From Psettodes erumei (taxonomy: Eukaryota > Chordata > Actinopteri > Pleuronectiformes > Psettodidae): a DNA stretch of 64,000 nt. Both the position numbers and the translations under genes were made by a program. Location: the NCBI GenBank assembly GCA_016785225.1, contig JAFBJZ010000660.1:3100001-3164000 (forward strand), read 5' to 3'. This document shows positions 12,971 to 26,730 of the stretch, piece by piece. Below the pieces are notes generated by a model. It was not told the DNA's origin. It saw nothing but the letters and a program-made list of their open reading frames with translations, and ran no database searches. How positions within the stretch are numbered: the first letter of the stretch is position 1; the number at the start of each line of letters is the position of its first letter.

Positions 12971-14974
12971 AATGTGGAGGGCACGCAGGAGTCAGTTTTC
13001 TTGTTTGTGCCTCGCAGAGGAAACTGCTTGAACGCTCAGTAAAAGATAAAAAGACAGACTTGGGCTCATGAGAAAGTTAGGGGAGAGCTGACGCTTTCTA
13101 CCGGCCCCTCAAAATTATTTGGTTCCCTGAAACGTTTCCTCGACAAAAACCTACCGCGCAAGAAGCTCCTGTGGCAGAAAACAAACAATGCCACTGACAA
13201 CTAGCTGTTAAAAAAACCCCCAAACATAACCTAACCACCCTCTGTCTTGCACACACATTTCTAAACCTTCACCGTTCGACAAGAAGCTGGAAGTGCAATT
13301 TTGTAAATCCGCCCAGCAGATCAAAGTGCTGCCATGTTCTAATGGCTGCCACCCCTCTGCCAGTGTCTCCTGTGGAAGAACACCATCAGCAGTATGTGTC
13401 TGAGGAGAGGCGAGACGGCCTGATTAATCTTCTAATAGTTCCAGGGAGAGATAGAGATGGATGCTGTCGACACAACGGCGGAGACAGGAAGAGGCAGAGC
13501 AGGCTGCAACTTAGTTACGGTATCCCGGTGCACGTTCCAGCGGAGAAAGTGAAAAGACGACGAGCGAATGGGAATGCTGATGAAAATGATTGCGTTTTGC
13601 CTTTGTTCTGACTCGTACATTTTGGCCTTTGAAATGCTAAGGCTCCACTGGAAGATGTCTGCCTCTCAGCGGCATCGTCTCCTGCCCTCCCATCTCTTTT
13701 GACCAACTCCTCAACCCGCTTGACAGGATGATAATAACTATCAAACAGATTCCATAAATATGTGAAAGAAAGATCAGCGTACAAGATAAAAAGGGAAGAT
13801 ACTGCCAATTCTGTCTCAAACAAAAAGGGACACCGTCTGTGATGGCGAGCGTCATCTTTGAGAACTTGGGGGGGGGGGGCATTCGGAATGGCGACAAATT
13901 GAAAGAACGGGAACGCATGCTGAGATTTACAATTTCACAACCCACTGGAAGACCGAGCCACCACCTGAGTGCAGTTTGTTTGAACACACTGGATACGACG
14001 GGTGTTAAATCCCCTGCATTTACCTGAGCGAAGCAAAACACGATATGCTTTTTACTTTTCCGTGAACACCCCCCCCCAAAAAAACGACACCACGGACAGG
14101 CCACCCAGTGCACACCTTTTAATCCCTTGAGATTAAAACGGTTGATTTGACGGCGCAAAGGATTTCTTCCTGTGAAAAGCGCACAAAAAGGTGCGTGCGC
14201 AAGCGCCTCCCGTCCATCTCTCACGCTTGAGGTAGTATCACTTATGTAAAAAAAAAAAAAGCCTTAGGCAATAAATATGCAAATGTCTACACAACATAAG
14301 CACCTTCACGTGCTTCAAGTGAATGCATGCGGGGACGTGGTATATGAACAGCAGTCTCTGAAAAATGGCTGCGGAAACATGCTTACACAGGTCGTTCTGC
14401 CTTTGGTTGCACTTATATTAATACACATGAATATAACGGGCACATGGAAAATAGGCATTATGCTTGTTTATAAAGCCTGCATTACCATAATCATTTTTCT
14501 GGCTCCCGTTGGATGTCAGCCATCATTGCACAGTGGAAATGCGATGAGGAATACTTTGACTTGATATCATGGCTCCTCTTCTGGCACCTTATGGTCTGAG
14601 ATAGCGGCAAAAAGGAGGAATGGGATAGGTAGGCTGTGATTAAGGACTGCGGCAGTTATCAGGTAGCGCCCCTTTTTTTTTTTTTTTCAGCGTCAGTGTT
14701 GGTGCTGCAGATCGAACATCTGTCAGAGCTTTCGTACAAACAGCCTGTGCTGTTTAAGAGCTCTTTGGGAGTCCAGCAATTACATAACCAGATGTGGGAG
14801 CTCCTGAGCAATAAACACGCCATAAAAATGGCCAAAGCAAGCTAGGTGGGGTTTTTTGGTTGTTTGGTTGAGAACCGGCCGTGCCACATTAGGTGCAGCT
14901 TCCAGTGTCAGCATCTGATCTGTTCAGCAGCATTAAATGATTGCTCCTTTGCCATGATGACCACCCAATCATCT

Positions 14975-14991
14975 CACACACACACACACAC
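14975..14991. repeat. (CA)n microsatellite
   Basis: About eight CA units in intron sequence. Confidence 0.9.
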
Positions 14992-15614
14992 TGTCAGGAT
15001 ATCAGCGACAGGAGCTGATGCAATAAAATCCTTTTTATCCATTTATGGCGAAGTTTCTAATTCTGAGCGCCGCTCGCGTTTTCAGCCAATTATCACTGTA
15101 CTCTCACAGTAAGTGGTACCACCTGGGCTAGAGAAACACCATGAGCCGAGCGCATTGTTTTCCACAAGCACAACATCAGTCGGAAAACGTTCGCGGCACG
15201 AGCGCAGCGCCACGGCCCCATGTGACCGAAAAACTTGGATGAACAATGATGAAAGTGAGCGTGAGACCTGCGATTCTTAAATCAAGCTTCGTTCCTGAGT
15301 TACTGCCTGTCCCACCCAAGGCAGGAGTATGGAGTGCTGTATTGAAAGGTCCCTCTGCCTGACAAACTGGAAAACAGCTATGAGTGACTGTCGGCTTTTC
15401 AGTTTGTCTATGACAGCGTCTGTCTTCATTCGGCGCTCTTAAATTGGCTCCGGAACCGATTGGAAATGGTTCTTTTATTATACACCTTCCATAACTCCCC
15501 CTCTCATCAAAGCCGGGCCATCTTTCATCTGGAAGATGACGTTTCCATTAGGGTCTGCCAACCTCTTACTGCTGCTCTGTGAGTTGTGGCGCTGGGGGAG
15601 AGCATTGTTAACCA

Positions 15615-15655
15615 ACACAACAACAGCAACAACAACAACAACAACAACAACAACA
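15615..15655. repeat. (AAC)n trinucleotide microsatellite
   Basis: About 13 AAC/ACA units with one CAG interruption near the start. Translated in one frame it gives a run of Asn, which is not a protein feature. Confidence 0.95.
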
Positions 15656-15805
15656 GGATCTCACTGGCTGGGGTGTGCACGCGCCTCGGTCATGGCGGGG
15701 CGGTTCATCAGATGACTGCTCACCCAGAACACACACGGGAGCGGAGCGCATATACAGACACGCAACGCATCTGTGCAACTCTCTTTCCTTCTTTGTCTCT
15801 CATTC

Positions 15806-15808
<3 letters not shown>

Positions 15809-15848
<40 letters not shown>
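15809..15848. repeat. (CA)n microsatellite
   Basis: About 20 CA units, the longest CA tract in the window, followed by degenerate ACACAAA words. Confidence 0.95.
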
Positions 15849-15855
<7 letters not shown>

Positions 15856-16786
15856 AAAAATTCACAGATCTGACGAAGGCAGACAACAGAGACGCAGAAA
15901 AAAGACAGAGCTTGGCCAAAGGGAGTGTGCCTGTCAGCTCTTCCTCACCAGTTTCAGTGTTTCATCAAAGGTACGAGAGGCCTATAAGGTTCAGCTGCCA
16001 ATCTGGCAACACTTTCGGTCCCCAAACACAGAACTGGGGTTCTTTCAAACACTGAGGCCCGATGGCTCCCTCCCATCTACGCTGCTGTCTTCATTAACTC
16101 CCTCTCTCGACGCTGCTCACGTTAGCAGTCAGGCTTTGGTTTCAGAAATCGGGGTAGTTTCAAAGTGGTCGGTACGCACGCGGTGCAGGCGCACTTTTTG
16201 CTCCTCGCCACATTTTCAGGCCGCGTGTTGGCTGGGCCCGGTGACATTGTCGGCGCTAATGAGGACATGGCTGTGCCCGGTGTGCGTGGGTCGGCAGAGA
16301 CATACGCTCCGGTCCCACTCTGGGAGTTTTAATTAGATCTACATTATCGGACTGTCTGTCCACACTGGCCCCAACAGCTCCTGTTTGGATGCATCATACA
16401 TCATCAGTCGTAAGCGATCGCTAAAGATCTGTATTCCACTTGTGCCGTGCATGGAGCATTTCATCCGCTCAGGCCCTAATATTCACCCCTATTCACGTTT
16501 GGAAAAGCAGAAATTCCATTTCCTCCCCCGGTTAATCTTCTTACTCTGGCACCTATTTTACGTTGTTTTCATTTCTCCCATTCCATTCGTTCCTCCCCTG
16601 CCCTTCTCTTGATTTCTTGAAGTGGCTGGGGTAAACCAGCCTTTTCTCCATCATGATCTCATCAGACCCAACTCCTTGACCTTTGCGCTTTGCTGTAAAT
16701 GTCAGCTTTCTTTATGAGGCCTGTGATGAGTTTATTGAACAATTCCCACTCACTGGCACACACAAGGGCGCGCGGACGCGCGGACG

Positions 16787-16809
16787 CACACACACACACA
16801 CACACACAC
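16787..16809. repeat. (CA)n microsatellite
   Basis: About 11 CA units flanked by a GCGCGGAC-type duplicated motif (GGACGCGCGGACGCA) just upstream. Confidence 0.9.
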
Positions 16810-19800
16810 GTGTGCGTTCACACCACACATGCATGCGTGCACTGCCATGGGACCTGTCCTTCACAGCCAACTATAACTCTGATTTCTAGGTGTCTCCTGA
16901 AAATTCATGGTCCCCAGTGCTGGCGGGCAGTATAAGAGCGGCTGCCCACCATCCTCAACAGAACCATCACAAATAAATCAAGATTTCATGAGGAATGAAA
17001 TGGCTTCCTGCGGAGCCTGATAGACCTGCCACTCTCTACTGAAGGTCTGTCCTTTAATTGTAGTCATTGTAGTCGTTGCCTATCTAAAACTTAAACAAGT
17101 GGCCATTATCGGAATGGAAATCCTGCAGTAATAAACTGCGCTGGGCAGTGAAGTGTAGTAAAGTCCTTCCATATTGTTTGTGTCCCCTACGGCATGAATC
17201 AAAACGGGCCCACCGCGTGTCATAAAATTTGGGCCAACGCAACTATTGCCGCATGCCAGAGTACTGATCTGATCTCAGGCCGCTCCTGACTCAGCGTTCT
17301 TTCGTCGCTGTGGTTTATAACGGTGGGGGAAAGATTGGGCCAGGGTGGCAAGCACTACTGCCATGATGATGAATGTCGTGCATTACAACTGTCTGGATCT
17401 CTATGTCCAGGCTTGGCCGGCAACTCCGCCTGCTGGAGCACAGTGCTGAGGCAGAGCAGAGGAAGCAGGTATAGCACGGCCTCCCGGTGCACTTCTCCTC
17501 TAATCTTCTTGTCACTCCCGCTATTGACTGCAACGCAGCCCATTTGAATAAAGGCCGATGAGAAAGCCACGGACTGTGCCTCGTTCCCCACAGCGGGTGT
17601 CTGCACAGACTCAGATCTTGCACGCATGCCTGGTCGAGCCCCGTAAGAAAAAAAGAAGGGAGATGAAGCAGAAAAAAACTCACACATACCGAACAATTTC
17701 TAACAGTGAGGAGCACACACACCTGCATGCAGCAGGCAGCGACAAATAGTCGCAGAGGTTCTGAAGACCAGGCTGTACCTGACAACCTGTCACTAGTTTT
17801 CCCAAAACACAGTAACGATATATCCAAGTAGGACGGCCATGAACTCCTGTGAGTGTGTTCTTGCACTGGTATCCTTTTCCAGATTCTATCCTACCGCCGC
17901 CCTCATTTAATCTTATCCTCCTCATCCCCCTGTGCCAACATCAGGCCTTTCCTTTAATGAAATGTTTGGGCCCTTACAAAGTCTTTATCTCCTCGGTTTT
18001 ATCCTTTCTCTTCCCGCCGACTTATCTTCGGTCTTTCCCTCCCTCATTGTCTTTGGGCTTTTATCAGTCATCTTGCAGGGAAAGGTAATAAAAGGCCAAC
18101 ACGCTGAAGGAGCCCCGCTCTGCTTTGTCATTTTGTTCTGTCGCACCTTCCTTTTTGTCTTTTATTTTTGTTTGTGGCAGCAGACCTTATCGGGGAGATG
18201 GGCGGAAGATAAGGCCCATGTGGTTCTTTGTGGTGAAATAATACGACAGGCCGATAAGGCCTCGTGGGTGCCGAGTTCACTGCTGCTCCTCTCCTCCCGC
18301 CATTGCCTTTTCTTCCTCCCAGGGTGTGCAAGGAAGTCCCCACTGGGGCTGAGAGATATCAAACCTTACCTGCCTCACATGCAATTTTCACGTTAACACT
18401 CACTTATTCAGTTGTGTGGCTTAAATCCTCGATAAAGAACAATTTGAAACTGAAACAAACATCCCCACAGACATAATGGAGGAGGGCAGGCGATAAAAAG
18501 GGCTACAAGTGAGTTCTGGACAGACAGAAAAGTTTTCCCTGCCATCTCCTTTACTACTGATGGAGTCACAAGTTCCCCACTTGTGCCATTACTTCTGCCT
18601 CTAATCTACAGCACCTATTAAGATTTCATGAAGTGGTAATGATTATACAATTACTTCCTGCTTGGAAATACCATAATGATGGCTGCCACGACCAAGGTTT
18701 GCGAGTTTATGGAGTGGATGTTTATGGATTAAAAAACAAACACACACACACAGGCGGGCAGACTGGCTAGCCATCGATTTGTGTCCCTATTGACTAAAGG
18801 AGGGTGGTGGGCGACACTGCCGCTCAATAGCAGTTACATTTTCATATAAATAACAGTGGCTTTCTGGCCTGTAATTGCCTCAGAAATGACTACAGAGATG
18901 AAGGAGTGGGCACGGGATGGAGTGGGGGTGCCGTATTGATTGCAAAGGTGGCTTTTTTGAGGCTCCGGACAGTGAGAGAGCGCTTGGATGACCCGTCGCG
19001 CCCATTTCGAGTTCTTTATCTGAAACTCTCCTCAGAGCAAACACGCTTTAATGGCATTCCAGGTGGTTTGACCGCACTTCACTGCTAATGCGGCTCTTAA
19101 TTTTCCCCAGAAGTAAAGCCCCACCAAGCAAAAGAGGCAGTATGAATTATAGTAACCCTCAGCTCCATAGTATGCATCGTAGATATTTTCGCTTGATACC
19201 TGATTAGACATTACAATGCTTCAGCGGTGAGGGGAGATTAAAACTTTGCCATCGAGTGTTAAGCTCAGTCTGGATCCAACGGAGACGCACAATTCCCACA
19301 ACAATTTTCTACATCTTTTATAGCGGCTCCTTGTCAGACACAAGACTATTTCGCAAAATGCACTGGTGTATTAAAGAGTTAAGGAGAAGCAGATACTTCA
19401 AGCATAACTGATTTATTAGGCCAAGTGAGGGGAGGAGACGAAAGAGAAGAAAATGAATTAGGCCTCACATGCACTTTTAATTACTGTTGTCAAGGTGTTT
19501 GCTTTGCCCTTCTGGGAAAAGCAAACCAAACCATCACTCATTCCGGCTACTTAGAAGACCCACAGACTGAGCTATAAAGTTTAACACCTTTTCAATGGCG
19601 CAACATTTACTGCAACATAAAGAAAGCCCCGCCTTCTCTCCCTGCAACGTCTCTCTTCTCGTCTTGAGATAAGGCGCGCTGCATGGTTGATAAACTGAGC
19701 AGAATGAGGCCATAGATCTCGGGCTGTTCTTCTCACCTCACGCTCTTACCTGAGGGATGGAGGAGGACAAAGGAACAACATGAGCCTGTCGGTTTGATCC

Positions 19801-22511
19801 CCCCCCCCCCCACGCCCCGTACGGGGTGCACCAGGCATCCAGGCTGCTGACATGTCACGGACTGTTTGCTCTCGCGCGGACACCACTGCTGGCCCTCATT
19901 GCACAGCCGCGATTAAAGCAAAGCGGCAGATACATATTTTTATGCACACGTGCACTTAAACGCACACAAAGCCTTCTCCTTTGATGAGGCTGCGGAATAG
20001 GCTCTGTAACAGTGCTTGGCTGCAAATGCAACTCCAGACAATCTACCCGAAGAGCAATAATAAGAAAATACACAGGAGACTCGCAGTATTTAACTTGAAT
20101 GGCAAGTGCTGCTCAGTGTATAATTGGAGTTAAAGTCTCCAAGTTAGACCTGAGTAATATTGACCGGTAGCTATGGAGGATATAGGCAGGGTCACTAAAT
20201 CCATTATTCATAAACGGGGGACAAGAGGAGGATGAGTGTTTCTGCTGACAATGTGGTTGCGCTCCCACGAGCCCGAGACATTTTAAAAGCGGATACAGTT
20301 GCCCACCTCACCAGCCCCAAGATTGGCTTCTGTTGCGCTGATTTCCATAAATTCATGCGATACGTCTTGCCTCTCGTTCTGCAGCTTCCTGCTGCTCATT
20401 TACTCTTAATGTTTTATGAGTCTGTGCGGTTTCTCGGTGAAAGCAAACGGTAACAAATAGAGCATCATTTTCTTCTTCCTGTCAGATGCGGGCAAAATAT
20501 TCCCTTCAATACAATAAAACAAGGCGAACAAAACAAAGATGAAATGAGCACACACGCAAAAAAATTAGAACAAAATCGGGGACTAAAGTTAACTGAGCTA
20601 GACCACGACAGCATGCGTCGATTCGCCCACTGTGGCATGCTACAAAATGTTTCCTCAGCAGTACATAATTAAAAACAGCATGCTGGTATGTGTGTTATAT
20701 TTTAAACAGGCTTGGATGGAAAGCACAAGGGGCTGGAGATGAGAGCAGTGCAGCACTGAAAAAGGTAATTAAGTTGACCAGAACAAGGCGAGCTGTCTGT
20801 TTAATATTTCATGCAACCCCACACAAAGCGCCGTGGAAGCCATCAACAACAGGGCACCAACAACAATTATGGAATAATTAGCTGAGAAGCACCGTGGTAC
20901 TTTTTTTTTCTTTGCCAGGGATATATGTGTGAGTAATTGTATAAGTAATTTCAGACCCAGCCCGGTCCAAATTGAGTTTGCTCTTTGCTCGACCCTGGTA
21001 AACAGCAGCAGCAGGCTCGACTTGGCACGCGGCGAATGTGCGGCAGCGTGTGTGAAAGCATAAACACCTATTTTCAAAATCATCCCATTGGGTTTTTCAG
21101 TAAATTAACAGAAGTTTGAATCCTTCTCACTGTTTGCGTAAGGATATTAGACTCATACATCAGCGATGGCGCACATTTCCTCGGCAAATTTATGGCAACA
21201 CTTGCTCGGGTCAAACCCTCTGGGTGGGTGTTTCCTCACGGCAGCTGCTGACTGAGATCTTTTCTGTTGCGCTGTCAGCTTCAGTGCTGAGCTACATCGC
21301 GGCTCTGTCGTGACCGGGACGCCGCTTTGTATGAACAGGCCAGAAGCGCGCAATCACGCACCACCTTCGAAAAAGTGACGTGCTGCTCTTTCTGACCAAA
21401 AAAGCTGATCTGCAGCTGCGGTGCAGTTCAGTGCCTGGCGTAGGTGCACTTATGTGTAGGATTATGGAAGCTCAATGGTTATAAAAATGTAGTGTCAGAG
21501 GAAGAGGATGTTTGATAGCAAGATTAAGCAGTGAAAATATTAAATCAAATATAGTGTACGCTTAAACTGATCTAGTAAATCATGTAATAATCCTACATAT
21601 ATACATATATATATCAGTACCTCATACAACTACACTTCAAAAATCATAACTGTCATTTCAAATGGTAATGCACATTTGTTTTACTGTCTACACACAATTA
21701 TAAAGAAAACAATATATATTTCAATGTCTTTATTTTGGTAACTGCATGATTTGTAATTGTTGGCTCACATTTAATTACCCTAAGCACATTTATCCCTTAT
21801 TCCCTGATGCTGCATGTATTTGCTGAACCTTGACGTGAAAACAAACAAAACAAATAAATGTGAGAAACATGAAAAAAAGAGCGAGGCGCACGGAGTGATT
21901 CGGGAGAAACCGCGCTGTGTGTGTGTTAGTCGGGAGACACTGTGCTTCTGCTCACTGTAACAGAGCGAGGAAGAGCGAGGCTATTTTTATCCCTCCCCGA
22001 GGCCTGGGGCAGCTGTGTCAAAAGTCAACAACTATAGTGACTCCATGCTGCGCCGCTCCACTTCCAAACACACACGACTCTGCTCCCGCATCCGCATACA
22101 AGCCAAATATACATAGACACGCCGAGGTTTAACTCTGAGCGCTTAGAATACGAAAGATTTCTGACAATGTGAACAGAGAACAAGGTAAAATAGGCTGAAT
22201 GGTTCACGGGGACGTGTCCGATCATGACGCGGGGGGGAAGGCCGGGCCAATACAAACTTAATTTATCCTTTGAACTGTAATAACAAATAGAATGTCAATG
22301 CCTTTAACCTTGTAACCCAGCAAAAAGCGAACATTCCTCACAGTGTAATATTGACGATGAAATCAAATTTACCCCGTGTTAGCCATGGCAATATTGCTCA
22401 GTATGAGGCGAGCCCATAACGTATTGATGTACAGCTTTGAGAATGACAAGCTGTACTCACTGTGATTTGTTACACTAATAAAAGCGAAGACACATTATTG
22501 TCCTGCTCTCT

Positions 22512-22590
22512 CAAACACACACACACCGTCCACTCTCTCTCTCTCTCTCTCTCCCGCTGTCTCTCGCACAGGCAAACACACACACACAGC
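22512..22590. repeat. Mixed CA and CT microsatellites
   Basis: CA units near 22514-22526, a (CT)n run of about 10 units at 22533-22552, then a further CA run at about 22575-22588. Confidence 0.9.
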
Positions 22591-24063
22591 CTCACACAGA
22601 CCCTCATCCCTCTTCATGGACCACTTGGCTTTGTAGTGGCAAAGAGCTCGAACAAATTGAGGAATGATTGGAAATGAAAGATGAGTAATGGTGATTCCAG
22701 CACTGTCCCTTCTCAATATGGAGATGATGAAATTTGATTCTTTGAGGTCAGGTACGTCACCCGAGCCGAGCGGCGGCCGCGTGCGTCCATGACTAAAAGA
22801 GGCAGGACGCCATTCACTCTCACGTACAGGCTTTGGCCACAATCGGTCTCGGCTGACATAAAAATCAATGCTTCGTTGCCACTTCCATACTGTTGCAACT
22901 ATTCATCACCATTTAAAGAATTTAAGCTCAGATCTCGGCCGTACGAAGTGCGGGGGAACAAGCAGTATTGCCGTCTCCTCCCCTTTTGTGTTTGTGTGAC
23001 CGAAGCAACAGCGAGGCACTAAATGAGGTCAATGATGTTCCCTCATCCATTCCTTTCACTGCTGTGTCCTCATCGCGGTCAGCTATTAACTCACCATCAC
23101 AGCGCCATTAGCCTAGCTTTGCCACACGCGGCACTGCACGCTGCCAGAGACACTGACTAGCAAACAGCGGGTCTGGTCTCGCCGACACTCGGGGAAACGA
23201 GGAGGAAGCGGGGAGAGAGGCGAACGGCATCTGCTCGCGGCGGAGCTGGCTGGAGCAGGGAGGTTCATTAATATGCATCGTTGACAGAAATCCAGCTACG
23301 ACTGCTGGTATTCTTTGCTTGATTTATTGATCCTGCAAAAGGCACCCATTTCCATTACAGATCAGCCTGCATAAAACTAGGAAAACAAAGTGTTCAATTG
23401 GAAGAAAAATAAATAATACACTCGGGCACCTTCCTATCCATTCTCCTGATGATCCTCAAATTACACGCTCTGTTGCTTTTAGACCCTTCTTTTGACAGGT
23501 TCGGCAGCCCCAGCTGTCTTAAAACATCATCCCAGTGAGCCGGGGGAAGGCTCCAGAAGTAAGAGTGACTTGTGTCAGCACAAACCGTGGAAAGTCAAAT
23601 CTCTTGTGAGATGAATGTGTTTACTCTTCCCCCTCCGTTCATCAGAGCATGACAGTTCAATGATGAATAATCTGAGATGGGGCAAATCTGTGTCTGGACA
23701 CTGTTTCTTTAATACCAGGATACTTAAGTATGGCATTTATTTGGGGGGGGGGTCAGGCATTTTATGTGAAATTGCAATGGGTCACGTGCGCACGTGTGAG
23801 CAGCTGTACATCTATAAATTTCAAAATCTTCAGTTTTGATCTGTGCCTTCGTGGACCAGGATCCCTGCTTGGCGTGTCTTCTGTTTTCTCCCACCAGTCT
23901 CCAACAATCTGTTTTACACGCGCGACTGAGATTTGAGCAAATCCGAACGGGAGACCGAGACTTTGGATTGGAAATAACACGCCGTCTTTAGTTGTGAACC
24001 ATGCTTCGGATGCATATCGTCACCATGCCACTGAAAGTGCCAGGCCAGTGCTATACTGGGATC

Positions 24064-24077
24064 GTTACCGTGGCAAC
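24064..24077 (+). promoter_or_regulatory. RFX X-box candidate
   Basis: GTTACCGTGGCAAC fits the RFX consensus GTNRCC-N(0-3)-RGYAAC exactly, with a 2-nt spacer. RFX factors act in neural and ciliated cells. A near match, GTTTCCATGGCAAC, lies at 56752-56765. Binding is inferred from the motif only. Confidence 0.35.
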
Positions 24078-24924
24078 AGCTGATAAAATAATACGGAGGA
24101 AAAGGTGTGTTTCTAAACTGTGAGGTGACAACAAAACAACACTCAACAAATAAAAACTCAAAATATTCCACTGGAGATGGAGTCAAACACAGGGTAACAT
24201 TGCTATGTTATTTCACTGCTTGAATTTTTCATTTATAGTGGTCAGGAACATACTGTACTGTAATAATAAGATGGCATCTGTCTGCTAATTGACTGATGAG
24301 CCTTGACTAAGCATGCAACACAGGGAAGTTGTATACTGGTGATTCCTGGGGGTATTGCATGCAGGTCTGTTCTATGTCTGTGTGCAGAGCATGCATGGGA
24401 GGTAATTACCGGGTCGGAGACCTGAACAGGGCCAGTGGATGAGAATAAGACACTTTCCCTGGGCAGGTGTTTTAATAGGAGCAGTGGGGATAGCGTGACA
24501 CAAGTTCTCTCTGGAGACCAGCAGCACCTCTCCCAGGTAACAATCTCACCCTGCAGCGTCGAACCCGCCTGTACACCATTCACTTAATGAAGCACGCAAT
24601 CGTGCATAATAAGAGCTCCAACGCTCAGGCGAATTGCAAAAACACATAAAAAATGACATTTTCTTACTCGAGACTGGCGATACTCAGACAGTGGTCTTGG
24701 TCTCCTCTCATGCCATTTTACATGATTAATAGGGTGGAGAGCAGGAGTTGAAACTGCAATTAAAGGTGTCTTCCATCAGAAAGAGAACCCCCTTTCTGGT
24801 AGTTGGCTAAAGGAGGGCCGAGGGGAGCAATGCTTCCACCAGAGAAGTCATTATTTCTCCACCATCCTCTCTGCTCTATGGAATACATTATCTTCCGTCG
24901 AAGCCAGAGTGCCTTCATTGCTTG

Positions 24925-24944
24925 TTTTTTTTTTTTTTTTTTTT
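24925..24944. repeat. 20-T homopolymer
   Basis: A pure run of T; as for the A run, no recognisable element body is attached. Confidence 0.9.
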
Positions 24945-26692
24945 CAAGGGATGCATGCAATTAGAAGAGGGGAGAGAAGAAAGTGGTTAGAACAGTCCTC
25001 AACCCCCACACACAGTCTTAGCACAAAACAAGCTCGACGGGCCCCTTGGGGCCCTGCCTGAGACTGAGGTGAGCCTCTGATAGCCACCGTCATAGCTGCT
25101 TATTGACAACGAAAAAAAGGAAGAAAACAGCTGCAAAGCCTCCGTTTCTGAGTAAATGGCTTCCCTAAAACTGAACGGATGGATTTTCAATAACAGACAA
25201 CAGCCATTGTTTGAAGAGAAAAAAATGAATAATAGCTTCTTTGTGGGGAATAAAATACCTGAACGGCATCAAAGTAAAATCTACCCTTTTGTTTGGGGGG
25301 ATTTTCCAGACATTACACCGTAAAATGTATTAGCATGTTTTACAGAGAAGGTACTGCACGCCCACATCTTATGAACTTTGTTCCAGTTCTTCTACTGTAT
25401 GGATTACCCTGCACCACAGACCGACTGAGGATCATTACATCCGTAATTCCCTGTTTTGCATAATGTCATGGTGAATATTTCCCAGGATTTGACTTTCAGC
25501 TACAGTGCAATTAATTTTATGTACGTACATACTTTGCCAGTGCACACTATCATGTACAGACAAGTCTTATATCCTTGTGGGAGAATCGTTCAAGTAGCCT
25601 CATGAATATGCTTCACCTTAGAAAAAGTGAAATGGGTTGCCGGAGAATCATAATTGGAGAAATGGCAGAAACATTATTATGAATCCAGCCCTTCTTCCAT
25701 GTGCGCTGCAGTAATGAGCCCGAGGAAAGTGATTGTCGTACATTTGATGGTTCGCTGACTTCCCAGTCATTGTCTTTATCTGCGATGGAAAGGAGAGGCG
25801 GGGGAAGGATCACAATTCCTTTGAGGTGCATTTAAATCATAGTCTCCACATATTACTCAGAAAATTCCCTCTTGAGAGTGTGAGCTGAGATGGCGTCCTT
25901 CAAGCCCTGCTGGGTTCCCTGTCATCATGAAATAGGAGCAGGAGATTAGAGGGGGGGATGAGGGATGTAGAGGATGAAGAAGGAGGGGGGTAAATACTGA
26001 AATCTGGTCTAATCCCATCTCATGCAGCTGAAGATACACTCCTCCTAAGACATTTGTGCTCAGAGCTGAGGTAACTAAAGGGAACAAGGAGAATACCGTT
26101 GGGAATCAGCCGCACAATGCATTGTTTGCAAAGTATGCATCTCTGAATGAACAAACAAGTCCAGAAATTGGTTTTTACATATGCAGTAATGAAATCTGCA
26201 GTCTGTCACACTTATCTAGTACATTTGCTTTAGGAAATAAGACAATTTGGCCAATGTGAGTGAAACGGACGAACTCCCAATATAAATGTTACAACAAATT
26301 AGGGCCACAGACTGATTATATTGTAATATTATTCCATATTATGCTATGAACCACTAAGGGTGCAGTTCAACCCAGTGAGGTTTCACAGGTGACTCGCTGA
26401 ATGCTGCTATTCTTGCATAAAGACACATCAAAGCTGCAATTTTGCGCAGCTCATTGTGTTTAATGGAGTGCTGTAAAACACGTCCTTTCCAGTGTAATTA
26501 ACGAGGACAAGACGGAAGCGTGAAACACATATCTGGGGGGTTCGTATCATAAGTATTTCAGTTTCACAATATACTCTGATTAAATTTTTCTACTATTGTT
26601 CATTTTGGCTGCAGCAAATAGCTCAGAAATATATCCCTTATTTTTTTTTAATACTTTTCTGAGTTGAAAGTGTTTTAGAAACACACACATTG

Positions 26693-26730
26693 GTATACAC
26701 ATGATGAAAAGTTTTTCATCATATGTATAC
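26693..26730. repeat. 18-bp inverted repeat with 2-nt spacer, one mismatch
   Basis: GTATACACATGATGAAAA (26693-26710) faces TTTTCATCATATGTATAC (26713-26730), with 17 of 18 positions pairing around a GT spacer. The arms are AT-rich. I see no flanking target-site duplication. Confidence 0.9.

Larger units (their letters stand above)
9001..22000 (-). other. nrxn1: Neurexin intron downstream of the LNS6 exon, middle part (microsatellite-rich)
   Basis: No exon is recognisable. Between 12.4 and 16.9 kb lie several long dinucleotide and trinucleotide repeats that also create artificial Cys-Val and Thr-His reading frames. Long homopolymers occur at 10917-10941 (25 A), 13868-13879 (12 G) and 19799-19811 (13 C). 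The frames of 195, 187 and 183 codons at 13637-14224 (-), 15773-16336 (+) and 17315-17866 (-) show no domain I know, and their lengths are not exceptional for a window of this size. Confidence 0.8.

Noticed and set aside
13637..14224. 195-codon minus-strand frame
   Set aside because: No recognisable domain; about this length is expected once or so by chance in a six-frame reading of 64 kb.
15773..16336. 187-codon plus-strand frame with a Thr-His run
   Set aside because: The run is a translated CA microsatellite; the rest shows no similarity to any family I know.
17315..17866. 183-codon minus-strand frame rich in Cys and Ser
   Set aside because: Overlaps several other open frames in the same stretch; no motif, signal or splice context.
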